This document shows, in pieces, positions 27,501-35,085 of a DNA stretch of 35,741 bases. The DNA lies in assembly GCA_002427165.1 (NCBI GenBank), contig DIQB01000098.1, positions 1,149-36,889 on the forward strand. The letters run 5' to 3'. Position 1 is the stretch's first letter, and each line of letters opens with the position of its first letter. A program made the translations under genes and the position numbers. A model generated the notes under the pieces. The model searched no databases and was not told where the DNA came from. It worked only from the letters and a program-made list of their open reading frames with translations. The stretch is from Firmicutes bacterium UBA5473. GTDB lineage: Bacteria; Bacillota; DTU084.

Positions 27501-28013
27501 GAGGATCTAAGCTTCTATCAGGTGGTAGTAATTCCTCCCTCAAATCAAGCTTACGTGCTCCAAAGAGATAACCTTTTAACGTGGGCAGATGCCGGTGGGG
27601 TTGTTTTGCAATTAGAGCAAAATTATGAAGGGGAAACATTTTTAGGGAAGACTATATCCCAGCCTAATACTTTTGTGGATTTAGCTGTGCCAACGCACCC
27701 TGTCTTCGCAGGACTAGAACAGCTAGCTTTGGATACTTGGGGGGAACGCAAGTTTGGCAATGTCCTTGACTATGCACTACTGCCGTTTACCCTCAATGCC
27801 CTAGCAACGCGGGCCCCTCTTTGTGGTGACCCCCTTACTTTCAATGCGATAGCCGAGGGAAGTTGGGGAGAGGGACGACTTTTCGCAAGTCAAGTCAATG
27901 CTACGGAGCTTTGGGGGATTAATAGCGCAGCCACAACATATTTGGTTAACCTACTTAAATATACTTTTCATTCGGATCGCTTTCCGGCAGCTAGAAATTG
28001 GGTTTTCCAATAA
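24537..28013 (+). CDS. Secreted GH2-family glycosidase with one CBM36/60-like domain
   Basis: The product is 1158 residues, a clear paralogue of the preceding enzyme but shorter. The signal peptide is 1-22. One CBM36/60-like domain (about 24-180) has Asp144-Arg-Asn in the motif DDRNLFIDG and is followed by the tail 'FKGTEPHHYGEF'. The GH2 jelly roll starts near 235, and the TIM barrel near 515. Acid/base is Glu643 (WSGGNEINY) and probable nucleophile Glu736 (FIIWECVG). The glutamine-amidotransferase-like domain is about 955-1140, and the protein stops there: the extra beta-domain and the C-terminal CBM of its paralogue are missing. Core stretches such as 'GFREFKIQGPNFYL' versus 'GFRDFKVKGPHFYL' show a tandem duplication followed by divergence. 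It ends the long operon, before a strong terminator. Confidence 0.88.
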   Translation: MDKRILILSLTILFLSLQIAAAQPYLEPGGFLEAEAEGIIRVGADAINVPDHLAFWGNGSLTFTLKVGEAGLFKLLIGAKGTAALESETGKKWPLMKLFLDGKEQCLWEVTSKALYVSPALALAAGNYQLTLAFTNDASHGSDDRNLFIDGMALGAIEKEAALPSVFFKGTEPHHYGEFIAGDLLLASRRVTSLYPPKQQIEEYQAKTISATDLKFVLANGKPLQVFQFIEEQSLNGEWKISPLSNSTVPFGTDTDLEKGYWQRDFDDSSWDSIGVPLNWYQKYPEARKADAAFVKGWYRRKFQVAEGQRGKRVFLKFSVIGYEATLFINGVKVGTHHGDFTPWEVEITEWIKLGQENIIAIRVYSDFGAAYTKRADQHTYGSQWGIGDIKAGLWQDVSLCYKAPIHFEKLLITPKVAQNEIEVEYWLTNPEKASFKRALHFYAVVSSAMKKDQNTETANIYLGKVCTGSGTNKGSFIIPLNNPKLWSPEDPYLYYLTLAVAEDGEIITAGSQRFGFREFKIQGPNFYLNNQRTYLFGENLPSVWYGGSGRTEEEETALLVKTLTGFKAQGYNILRTAHMPIIPLALKLADEIGIMIYNEWSWCFSTDLDQKVFEARNLAEFREWIYRDYNYPSVVMWSGGNEINYGGNSFIIDQLNKQVASLRKLDNRPIVSFSGLAHYFGNTAIETDAIDLHLYAGVGAQPWTYWEGHYQPIYEKNVRVYGDNGKLNKPFIIWECVGYSWGDLSDPSFIPGRIEDYAHYAKRPTSWEVPNGIGFAGTIGLAASLDPKRGTKYGKEVYGKRLLEFARYNTEIAGFAPWFQDSELEAATLWNQPVYVGLRGPNRAPFTNLFTGETYTQKLFVINSQGRACTNLELLLTLIDDRGQSRLLRNILLPKLEPWAKIEQDLDFQIPLSQTAGVYQLRLTLREAGREISRNYYDLFVQNTAFKQLKLQNIKQVAVLRPNTALGNQVLAVLADLGVSYTLIDNFEDLSFYQVVVIPPSNQAYVLQRDNLLTWADAGGVVLQLEQNYEGETFLGKTISQPNTFVDLAVPTHPVFAGLEQLALDTWGERKFGNVLDYALLPFTLNALATRAPLCGDPLTFNAIAEGSWGEGRLFASQVNATELWGINSAATTYLVNLLKYTFHSDRFPAARNWVFQ

Positions 28014-28113
28014 AAGTCTATCAGATTCTTCTACCGATAAAGGAAAAGAGAGGATAATAGATCTAAATTATTAACCGTGCATTCCAAAGGTTACCAAACA
28101 AATAGCGAATATT

Positions 28114-28194
28114 AAAGGAAACCCTTTCAAGCGATTTTATGTGCCCTTAGGTTGCAGAACTGAAGGAGGAGGATCGCTGAAAGGGTTTCCTTTT
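28114..28194 (+). terminator. Long-stem terminator of the glycan operon
   Basis: A 21-bp stem with one bulge forms from 28114-28135 and 28173-28193 (AAAGGAAACCCTTTC pairing with GAAAGGGTTTCCTTT, then AGCGAT with ATCGCT). The loop is about 37 bases and can itself pair weakly (CCTT/AAGG). It ends in CCTTTTG, fitting an intrinsic terminator 100 bp after the last GH2 gene. Confidence 0.8.
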
Positions 28195-28233
28195 GTTGAG
28201 AACTTTAACTGTTTAGTTTTTAAAATAATCCTA

Positions 28234-28262
28234 TGAAAGAGGCATCGTCTACGGGGCCTCTT
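28234..28262 (-). terminator. Terminator of the minus-strand hydrolase gene
   Basis: On the minus strand AAGAGGC (28262-28256) pairs with GCCTCTT (28243-28237) and is followed by TCAT. It lies 6 bp beyond the stop codon of the minus-strand gene. The T tract is short, so efficiency is uncertain. Confidence 0.6.
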
Positions 28263-28267
28263 GGCTC

Positions 28268-30187
28268 TTAGAGTTCAAAAAGCACAAGCTCATGGCCTAC
28301 TAGCTTCCCAATTTCAATCCAGGCCCTACCGGCTTTGTATTCCACAGCCAGCTCTTTCCCTGAAAGCGTAGCTACTTTTTTCGGCGAGTCCATCCTAATC
28401 CCTATTTTTAAATCCACCAAAGGTAGCGGATCCTCCACTAGATCAAGCTGAGAGCGCCGCTCAGGTACATAATGGAGGATGTGCAAACAATAGCGGTTTT
28501 CCTTCTTTTGGTAGTTCAGCAAAAGCTGCGCCGTGGAGGGTGCATTACTGATCACTAGCGGCTCTACAAGTAGCTCCCCCAGGGCTGCAAGGACAAGCTC
28601 TTTGGCAATGGGACTGCCGTGGCGGCGATAGATGGAAAAGAGGGGATGAGTGAAATAAATACCACCCTCCCAGCTTACGGCTGCGGGTTTTCCCATGGGT
28701 CCCTGAGGAGGAGTATGGAAGTGGTTGGAAAAATGGCGCCAGTTTCTTTGGAAGAAAGGCCGCCACCGTTCTGCCAGCCACCTGGCTTCACTTTCCACCT
28801 CTGTTGCAGGCTCATGCATCACAAACGGCATCTGCCCCAAGCTTTGCCACGAGTCTCCAGGCAGCAGATAATCTGGGACGAACTCACTCTCTCCAAGATA
28901 TTCAAGGGGCCAGCTAGCTGGAAACTTTCCTTGGCAAAGGCCACTGTGGTAACTAGCTAAAATTTTGCCGCCTGCCTTTTGATATTCCTCTATTTTGTCT
29001 ATTAGTTCTTTGCCTAACACAATGTGATCGGGTAGAACCAGAACGGAATAACCAAACCAATCACACTGACCATCTACAAGATCAAACTGATACTGCGCCT
29101 GTGCAAGAATACTGTTCGCCCCAGCTAGGGCATCATCCATTCGCTCTTTGGTCTTAGGCATTAAAACAGCAATTTCTGTTACAGGCATGGCAGCTTTCAA
29201 ATAGGGCTCATATTGAGCGAGAGTTTTATAAGTATCCCCAATCAACTTTATGGCTAGTGGATCCAAACGACCATCTGGCAATAGTTGATCTCCAATTGAA
29301 CAGCCAGCACCAAAGGCTATAGACCTTAGGCACTCATATTCTAAAGCTGCAGGGCTCTTGTAGCCGCCATACTCAGCCCAGGATTTGTGGAAACGCCCTG
29401 TCATTCCAAGATAGGGAAGTCCCAATGTACGAGCGAAGCGTGCCACAATAGGGAAATGATCATAGCCCCAGCCACCTGTAGGCAGGGATTCAAGCTCTAG
29501 ATGAGAGTAATCTGAGAGGTTAGTCCGAATGCTAGAATCGATGTGGCCTGCATTATAGAAGATGGGGCACTTCCCATCATATTTTCGGATAAAAGCAGAC
29601 AGGCGCTTCTTCATTAGAATAACAACCTTTTCTGCAAAAGCTTTTCTGTCTTCGCTTTTTTCTGGCTCGTAGCCCTCTCTTATCATCTGGGACAGACAAT
29701 GGGGACAGCAGCATTCACCTTGGTGAATAATATCGAAGAATAAGCCATCTACTACAAATAGAGAAAAGAGCTCGGCGATCTGTTCCTCTACATAAGTAAG
29801 ATAAGCGTCATTATTTAGGCACAGTTTCTTCCAGCCCGCCTCTAGGGGTGAACTGCCACCCAGTTTTCCTTCAGCTGATAGCTCGCGCCAATCGGGATGA
29901 AGCGTGGCCATGGCTTCATCTAAACCTAGAGAAATATAAATAGGAACTTTGATCCCCACCTGATGGCAGGCAGCGATTTGCTCCCGTAGTAAATCACTTT
30001 GCAAATGAGGATGTTGGGTAGGTAATTTAGTGTAATAGTAGATCATGCCATGATGACATTTAGCAAAGCAAGTTATAGACTCTACCTTTGCCTCAAGCAG
30101 TTCTTGAGCAAAGGTATGTGGGTTAAAATTAGAACCTATGTTTTCAATCAGGGGGCTATTATGAAAATCAAGATGAATTGCACGCAT
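28268..30187 (-). CDS. GHL6-type putative glycosyl hydrolase (alpha-L-fucosidase-like)
   Basis: The product is 639 residues with no signal peptide, so cytoplasmic. The start 'MRAIHLDFHNSP' followed by 'SITCFAKCHHGMIYYYTK' and 'VPIYISLGLDEA' matches the hypothetical glycosyl hydrolase 6 (GHL6) family, a TIM barrel. 'VDGLFFDIIHQGECCCPHC' and 'ARFARTLGLPYLGMTGRFHKSW' continue it. The middle (about 340-460) resembles the beta-galactosidase trimerisation (GATase-like) domain, and a small beta-domain ends the chain. Some GHL6 proteins are alpha-L-fucosidases (family GH151, from memory). An L-fucose-isomerase-like gene next door supports that, but it stays a prediction. AGGAGG lies 13 bases before the ATG. 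The promoter and an operator sit at 30220-30243. Confidence 0.78.
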   Translation of the reverse strand: MRAIHLDFHNSPLIENIGSNFNPHTFAQELLEAKVESITCFAKCHHGMIYYYTKLPTQHPHLQSDLLREQIAACHQVGIKVPIYISLGLDEAMATLHPDWRELSAEGKLGGSSPLEAGWKKLCLNNDAYLTYVEEQIAELFSLFVVDGLFFDIIHQGECCCPHCLSQMIREGYEPEKSEDRKAFAEKVVILMKKRLSAFIRKYDGKCPIFYNAGHIDSSIRTNLSDYSHLELESLPTGGWGYDHFPIVARFARTLGLPYLGMTGRFHKSWAEYGGYKSPAALEYECLRSIAFGAGCSIGDQLLPDGRLDPLAIKLIGDTYKTLAQYEPYLKAAMPVTEIAVLMPKTKERMDDALAGANSILAQAQYQFDLVDGQCDWFGYSVLVLPDHIVLGKELIDKIEEYQKAGGKILASYHSGLCQGKFPASWPLEYLGESEFVPDYLLPGDSWQSLGQMPFVMHEPATEVESEARWLAERWRPFFQRNWRHFSNHFHTPPQGPMGKPAAVSWEGGIYFTHPLFSIYRRHGSPIAKELVLAALGELLVEPLVISNAPSTAQLLLNYQKKENRYCLHILHYVPERRSQLDLVEDPLPLVDLKIGIRMDSPKKVATLSGKELAVEYKAGRAWIEIGKLVGHELVLFEL

Positions 30188-30219
30188 TGTGAAGAAAAAA
30201 CCTCCTACAGTGAGATATA

Positions 30220-30243
30220 TTGCAACCAGTTACAGCTATTATA
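30220..30243 (-). promoter_or_regulatory. -10 box and LacI-type operator for the GHL6 hydrolase gene
   Basis: On the minus strand TATAAT (30243-30238) is followed after 2 bases by CTGTAACTGGTTGCAA (30235-30220), a partly symmetric LacI-type operator covering the expected start site. No good -35 is seen at the usual distance. The operator resembles the site at 31405-31422, so both are likely bound by the LacI-family protein encoded at 30392. Confidence 0.6.
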
Positions 30244-30391
30244 CTTATTCGTGTTTGGTCGTGTTTTTCCTGCCTGAGTTTCAATTTACACTGCTAAGAT
30301 TGTTGCTATTTAAAATGTTTATCTGGGTATTAGGCAGGAATTTCCTATAGAAGGTAGAAGATATAAGGTAAGATCTGAAAGGGGTTTCAGG

Positions 30392-31390
30392 ATGACAAGC
30401 ATTTATGACATTGCAAAACAGGCAGGAGTATCAGCTGCTACTGTTTCTCGAGTTATTAATAATGAAAGATATGTATCACTTAAAACTCAGGAGAAAGTAC
30501 AGCGGGTTTTGCAAGATACTGGCTTTATTCCAAACGCAAATGCTAGCAGTCTTACGAAAAAAAGAACCAACACCTTTGCAGTGGTGGTGCCTGATCTCAC
30601 CAATCCCTTTTTTACGGAGATTATCCATGGTATTGAGGGACAAGCAGCAGCCCGAAAAATAGCAGTGATTGTTTCCAATACAGATGAAAATATAGATAAA
30701 GAGCGTAAAGCCCTACGTTTTTTGACGGAGAGAAGAGTAGATGCCCTAATTATCGCAAGCGCAGCGAGATCCGGTGACCATATCATCTCATGCCTAGGCG
30801 AAGATACACCAATTGTGCTTTTGGATCGTCAGCCCCAGGGCCTGAAGGCGGACCTTGTGCGTAGCGACGATCACAGGGGCGCTGAGATTTTGGTGGATTA
30901 CCTAGTGGGCTTAGGCCACAGGAAAATCGGCTTTATTGCAGGCAAGCGAGGCATTTCCACGACGAAGTTGCGTCTAGATGGATACAGATTAGCTTTAGAG
31001 AAATACGGATTGGAGTGCCAGGCGGAGCTCATAGCCCAAGGAGACTTCAAAAAAGAGGGCGGACGGGAAGGCATGCTAGCTCTGTTAGCACTACCCAATC
31101 CCCCAACCAGCGTGATCGCATCTAATAACCTAGAGGCAATCGGAGCTCTCTCTGCCATTCGGGAGATGGGGCTTCGAGTGCCGGAAGATCTCTCTTTGGT
31201 TTGTTTTGATGATATAGAGTTAGCCTCCCTTGTATATCCTTTTCTTACAGTTGTTGCGCAGCCTGTGCGAACCATGGGTGCTGTGGCTGCACAATTAGCT
31301 TTGGAGAGGTTAGATGGTAAAGCAGAACAACCTCGGGAGGTAGTAATGCAAATGACCCTACTTGAGAGGAGGTCCGCAGGGAGAGTGTAA
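30392..31390 (+). CDS. LacI-family transcriptional regulator (second)
   Basis: The protein is 332 residues. The HTH is 'TSIYDIAKQAGVSAATVSRV' (residues 2-21), followed by the hinge 'PNANASSLTKKRTNT' and an effector domain with 'FAVVVPDLTNPFF' and 'LSLVCFDDIELASLVYPFLT' near the end. It is divergent from the GHL6 hydrolase gene (204 bp between starts) and 51 bp before the isomerase-like gene. Two matching operators flank it, at 30220-30235 and 31405-31422. It likely represses both neighbours until their sugar is present. It is not closely similar to the regulator at 3661 outside the conserved family motifs. Confidence 0.93.
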   Translation: MTSIYDIAKQAGVSAATVSRVINNERYVSLKTQEKVQRVLQDTGFIPNANASSLTKKRTNTFAVVVPDLTNPFFTEIIHGIEGQAAARKIAVIVSNTDENIDKERKALRFLTERRVDALIIASAARSGDHIISCLGEDTPIVLLDRQPQGLKADLVRSDDHRGAEILVDYLVGLGHRKIGFIAGKRGISTTKLRLDGYRLALEKYGLECQAELIAQGDFKKEGGREGMLALLALPNPPTSVIASNNLEAIGALSAIREMGLRVPEDLSLVCFDDIELASLVYPFLTVVAQPVRTMGAVAAQLALERLDGKAEQPREVVMQMTLLERRSAGRV

Positions 31391-31404
31391 TTTTTTTATG
31401 CATT

Positions 31405-31422
31405 TCTGGAACCGGTTACAGA
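31405..31422. promoter_or_regulatory. LacI-type operator before the isomerase-like gene
   Basis: TCTGGAACCGGTTACAGA is an 18-bp palindrome with one mismatched pair and a CG centre, typical of LacI/GalR operators. It also fits the cre consensus with one mismatch, so CcpA control is an alternative. It lies 15 bp after the regulator's stop codon and 20 bp before the next start. Confidence 0.7.
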
Positions 31423-31441
31423 AGTTAAGGAGGGATTTATA

Positions 31442-32932
31442 ATGAGAAGTACAGCCATCGGTCTAGTGTTGGTCAATGATGAGAGACCCCATGTTTACCA
31501 GTCCAATAGCCATGAGAACATGGCGGTAGTGCAGGCATGGGCAAAAAAAATCAGGGAGCGCCTTACTGAAGAGGGTCACTGCCCACCTATAGTTGTAAGC
31601 TCAAAAACAGTGACAAGCGTTCGGGTTGCTCAAGAGGTGGGCGAGGAGCTGGCAAGGGCTAATGTGAAGCAGCTTATTATGTGCTACAACGTCTGGGACT
31701 TTCCTTATCTTGTCTGGCCCCTGGTGAACTCCTTGGGCCGTGATATTCCTATCCTAAGCCTTTCTAATAACAATGGAAAATACCCTGGCAATGTGGGCCT
31801 TCTCGCCACAGATGGAGCCCTAAGGCAGGCAGGACGGAAAACCCATCGGATCGTGGGAGAGCTAGCTGATCCGATCACAGTAAAGAAAGTTTTAAACTGG
31901 GTGCGGGCAAGCCAGGCTGTTACCACAATCAAAAACGAAGTCTATGGCCTCTATGGCGGCCACTCCATGGGAATGGAAACAGGTTACTTCCACATGGTAC
32001 CGATCCAGAAAGCTTTAGGTTGCACAGCCTACCAAATTGATCAATTGTTAGTTGTGAAGGTAATGGAAGGAATTGCGCAAAGGGAAGTGGAAAAAGGACG
32101 CAGGTGGTTCGAGAGTCTATTGGGTGAGCGCCTTCGATATGATGGGCATATGCTTACGGAGAAGACCTTAGAGACTCAGATTCGCTTGTATCTGGCAATC
32201 AAAAAACTTAATGAAGATTATGGTTTGGATTTCTGCGGGATTAAGGGCCAGCGAGAGCTTACGGAGTTAATTTGTTTAGGGGACGTCGCTGAGATGTTGC
32301 TCAATGATCCCTATGATTGGAATGGTTCTAAGGAGCCCACGGTTTGCGCCACAGAAGCAGACAGCAACGCCGCAATTACCATGCAGCTGTTGAAATACAT
32401 CTCAGGTGGCCTACCCACACTGTTTATGGATGTGCGACTATATCACCCAGAACTAGAACTATGGGATTTATGCAACAGTGGGAACCACTCCAGCTACTAT
32501 GCTGCCCATTCTCAGGCTCCAGAAGAAAATTTCAAAAGCATCACTTTCCACCCAGCTTTGGAATACTACTTCAAAGCAGGTGGTGCCTCTGTGGAGTTTG
32601 ATGCAGCACCAGGGTATCTAACCATGGCTCGGTTTGGGATCTACGATGATAAACCATACATGGTGATCATGGCTGCAGAGAGCGTTGATTTGCCACAGGA
32701 GCAGCGCAAAGCGCTAGGAGCGCTAACGGATCCAACCTGGCCCCATGTTTATGCGCGACTAGATGGAGACTTCGCTCAGTTCCTTCAGTATTTTCCTGCT
32801 AATCATATACAGGGGGTAGTGGGTGATCGAATAGAAAGTTTAGTTTATGCCTGCGAGATTGCAGGGATTAAGCCCATCGTGCTGGGTAAGCGGGGCAAGG
32901 AAATTATGCCGCCCATCTGGGATCTGTTCTAA
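31442..32932 (+). CDS. L-fucose isomerase-like protein
   Basis: The product is 496 residues, cytoplasmic. It fits the L-fucose/L-arabinose isomerase family, which converts an aldose to a ketose with a bound Mn ion. Visible catalytic-type residues are Glu305 (in TEADSNAAITMQ), Asp330 (LFMDVRLYHPE) and His455 (PANHIQGVVGD), whose order and spacing match the metal ligands of fucose isomerase. It is shorter than the 590-residue E. coli FucI, as are other remote members. AAGGAGGG precedes the ATG. Together with the putative fucosidase across the promoter region it suggests fucose (or a similar 6-deoxysugar) use. No fuculokinase or aldolase is in the window. An IS66 element is inserted 59 bp after its stop. 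Confidence 0.82.
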   Translation: MRSTAIGLVLVNDERPHVYQSNSHENMAVVQAWAKKIRERLTEEGHCPPIVVSSKTVTSVRVAQEVGEELARANVKQLIMCYNVWDFPYLVWPLVNSLGRDIPILSLSNNNGKYPGNVGLLATDGALRQAGRKTHRIVGELADPITVKKVLNWVRASQAVTTIKNEVYGLYGGHSMGMETGYFHMVPIQKALGCTAYQIDQLLVVKVMEGIAQREVEKGRRWFESLLGERLRYDGHMLTEKTLETQIRLYLAIKKLNEDYGLDFCGIKGQRELTELICLGDVAEMLLNDPYDWNGSKEPTVCATEADSNAAITMQLLKYISGGLPTLFMDVRLYHPELELWDLCNSGNHSSYYAAHSQAPEENFKSITFHPALEYYFKAGGASVEFDAAPGYLTMARFGIYDDKPYMVIMAAESVDLPQEQRKALGALTDPTWPHVYARLDGDFAQFLQYFPANHIQGVVGDRIESLVYACEIAGIKPIVLGKRGKEIMPPIWDLF

Positions 32933-32983
32933 ATAAAGGTTTTTAATCTGGGGTAGTAACAAAAGTTACGAAAATTTTGAGAA

Positions 32984-32991
32984 CATCTATC
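32984..32991. repeat. Target-site duplication, left copy
   Basis: CATCTATC directly precedes the left inverted repeat. The same eight bases directly follow the right inverted repeat at 35232-35239. Eight bases is the duplication length usual for IS66. Confidence 0.92.
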
Positions 32992-33016
32992 GTTACTGTT
33001 CACACCTCAGCCTGAA
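32992..33016. repeat. IS66 left inverted repeat
   Basis: The repeat starts GTTACTGTTCACACC and matches the reverse complement of 35207-35231 at 23 of 25 positions. Confidence 0.9.
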
Positions 33017-33028
33017 GCGATTCGCAAA

Positions 33029-33069
33029 AAAATCCCAGCAACTAGATATAATCTTGCTGCTGGGATTTT
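33029..33069. terminator. Bidirectional terminator inside the left IS end
   Basis: AAAATCCCAGCA (33029-33040) pairs with TGCTGGGATTTT (33058-33069). T runs flank the stem on both strands, so it can end both the transposase transcript and readthrough from the isomerase-like gene. Confidence 0.85.
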
Positions 33070-33071
33070 GC

Positions 33072-34736
33072 TTAATCAAGGATTGAAGCTATGCTTTGAT
33101 AAAGATTTTTTTCTTGTGAGCACAGCAAAGCAATCATGCCCATACTGTTGCAGAGATAGTTGAGACTATCAAAACTTCTGAAGGTCATGACTTGTTTCTG
33201 TTTGCGTTTAAAATTTCTAAGAAGACGTTCGCTTAAATTATTGTTTGTAGGAACCCTTTTATCATGCAAGAACAAAAGATGGTTTTCTTTGTATTCGTAT
33301 AATCTCTTGTAGAGATTATATCCTTCTCTATAATATTTACTGGGTGGCTCGTATTCATATTCTTCTTTAGCAACTTCAAGGATACCCTGATATCTGATTT
33401 CGTATTCTTCCACTTTATTAGGGTCTGGAGCAGCGCCTGGGTCCAGGCTGTTCCGGTAATGGATCATTTCCTGCACCAATTCTCGCATCTGCTTATTCCA
33501 GCTTAGATCAGGCTCATTATCTATGCTGTCTTTCAGATAACGAAGTACATGTGCAAGACACTCCTGGTGTTCGCTGCCGTAATTATAAAATGTTTTATCA
33601 TGGTCGTGGACAAGAATACCTTGATATTCTTCAACAGGAGTCCCCTTCACGCCTTCATGGCCTTTATGTTCCCGGGCAAAGTACATAGCTATATTTGGGG
33701 TAGCGCATACAGCCACTTGAACATTTTCCCCGTTAAGGCGACTGCTGGTGAAGTCTGTATTGAGCACTGGAGAAAGAAGAAGGCCAGAAAAAGCTTCCTT
33801 TTGTTCTACTTCTGTTTTTTTGGAAAACTCTTTGCTCAATCCACTGATCATACCTTTTGAAATTTGTAGTTCACCATCTGTCAATTCCGCTAAAAATTCC
33901 TGCACCTTATCTATAGCTACACAACAGCGGTTATTTAGTAAAAATGCAAAAGCTTTGATGCTTCCCCCATAGTTGACGTCATTGATTACGCCAGATGGAA
34001 AATCTGCATGGACGCGTTGGCCGGTATGTACATTTCTGAATTCCGGCGTATTGTATTCATCTACAGCAACATGGATGTGGAGATTGATCAGCTGCTTAGT
34101 AATTGTTCTTCCTGTTAATTTATAATCGGGATTATCTGCATATTTCTCCGGTGCAGGAATATGAATCGAATTTGTAGGTGTATGTTTCTTCCTCCCATGC
34201 CCTTTATGTCCGGGCTGGCCGCCAGGCTTCTTACCCGTTTTTTCACGGTTGTTGGAAATTTTCTTATGGGGTTTCAAGGATGAAGAGAGGGATGAATTCT
34301 CGAAATCACGGTTAACCTGAGCTTTTAATTTTTTGACCCTGCCTCGTTCTTCTTCTAATTCAGTCATTATCTGATATAATTCTTTTCTCTTTTCTCTGAG
34401 CTGATCCTTTACTGAATCAAGCATGCTTTCTGCATCTAAACACCGCTGTTCCAATAACCTTATCTTACGAGCCTTTTCCTGTAGTTCTTTTGCATGCTCC
34501 TTTTCTATATCTTCCATCACTTGCATCCAGTTATTGCGTACAACAACCGTCTGGTTATGGGCAGCTGCGAGCTCGCGTTTTAATTTTTCGATCTCTCGGT
34601 CTTTTGTGCGAAGCTGTCTTTCGAACTCCGAATACATCGCAATATACTTTTTCCCTGATTTAAATGCATCAACTCTGGCTGTCAAGGTTTTAACTTTATA
34701 TTGCAGATTTGTGATGTATTCGAAGGCGTGATTCAT
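33072..34736 (-). CDS. IS66-family transposase
   Basis: The product is 554 residues. The first 170 residues are a long coiled coil rich in Lys and Glu, including the stretch from about residue 38 to 150. A basic Gly-rich link follows ('KKPGGQPGHKGHGRKKH'), typical of IS66 N-terminal zinc/HTH regions. The DDE domain has Asp328 (LNTDFTSSRLNG), Asp378 or Asp380 (ILVHDHDKTFYNYG) and Glu503 (NNNLSERLLRNFKRKQKQ). A C-terminal 'SMGMIALLCSQEKNLYQSI' ends it. The ATG lies 6 bases after the accessory frame's stop; translation is probably coupled. All three catalytic residues are in place and no internal stops are seen, so the transposase itself appears intact. Confidence 0.93.
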   Translation of the reverse strand: MNHAFEYITNLQYKVKTLTARVDAFKSGKKYIAMYSEFERQLRTKDREIEKLKRELAAAHNQTVVVRNNWMQVMEDIEKEHAKELQEKARKIRLLEQRCLDAESMLDSVKDQLREKRKELYQIMTELEEERGRVKKLKAQVNRDFENSSLSSSLKPHKKISNNREKTGKKPGGQPGHKGHGRKKHTPTNSIHIPAPEKYADNPDYKLTGRTITKQLINLHIHVAVDEYNTPEFRNVHTGQRVHADFPSGVINDVNYGGSIKAFAFLLNNRCCVAIDKVQEFLAELTDGELQISKGMISGLSKEFSKKTEVEQKEAFSGLLLSPVLNTDFTSSRLNGENVQVAVCATPNIAMYFAREHKGHEGVKGTPVEEYQGILVHDHDKTFYNYGSEHQECLAHVLRYLKDSIDNEPDLSWNKQMRELVQEMIHYRNSLDPGAAPDPNKVEEYEIRYQGILEVAKEEYEYEPPSKYYREGYNLYKRLYEYKENHLLFLHDKRVPTNNNLSERLLRNFKRKQKQVMTFRSFDSLNYLCNSMGMIALLCSQEKNLYQSIASILD

Positions 34737-34742
34737 GATATC

Positions 34743-35052
34743 CTAGTTCCGCTCCTTTAGTATACTGATTTCTTTCTGTAATACAGCAATCAGAGTTTCC
34801 TGTGCCGCACATCTTTTTTGCAGTTTTTCATAAAGTCCCTTGTAATCGGGGTTCTCGCTCTTTTCCTTTGTCACCTTGTCTTTTCGGCCCCGACCGTCAG
34901 TTGCGACAATTTCACCTGTATCAGGATCTACTCGTCCAATTAATCTCCTTTTTTTTTCGGCTTGTTTTCGTTTCCTTGTCCCAGTATGAATATGATTCAT
35001 AGGCATAAGTAATTCCGATACGTTTATCATGTTGATGGAAGATTGTCGTCAT
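34743..35052 (-). CDS. IS66 accessory protein in two frames joined at an A9 run
   Basis: The best start is the ATG at 35052, with GGAGG (complement of 35063-35067) 10 bases upstream and a promoter further up. From there the frame encodes MTTIFHQHDKRIGITYAYE, then YSYWDKETKTSRKK, and then runs into nine A (T9 at 34949-34957 on the + strand) and soon stops. The continuation RRLIGRVDPDTGEIVATDGR down to 34743 is in another frame. Removing one A gives one frame of 102 residues whose halves fit together: 'GITYVYE..YWDKEKK..RSKR-LIGK.DPETGEIVPT' is a pattern common at transposase N-termini. The end is a coiled coil ('YEKLQKRCAAQETLIAVLQK'). It is either programmed slippage or a simple frameshift mutation. 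The in-frame ATG at 35030 has no ribosome binding site and is unlikely to be the real start. Confidence 0.75.
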
Positions 35053-35085
35053 GGAAACACCGCCTCCAAAAAATGATATGCGTTT

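Noticed and set aside
28081..28200. Riboswitch or T-box leader
   Set aside because: The structure lies after a gene's stop and before a convergent gene, there is no T-box sequence, and a simple terminator explains it.
30336..30346. AGGAATTTCCT palindrome before the second LacI gene as an operator
   Set aside because: It is short, occurs once, and does not resemble the two matching LacI-type sites nearby.
34743..35030. Accessory IS66 frame starting at ATG 35030
   Set aside because: The first 20 or so residues (MINVSELLMPMNHIH...) have no ribosome binding site and lie in the wrong frame compared with the well-formed upstream frame from ATG 35052.
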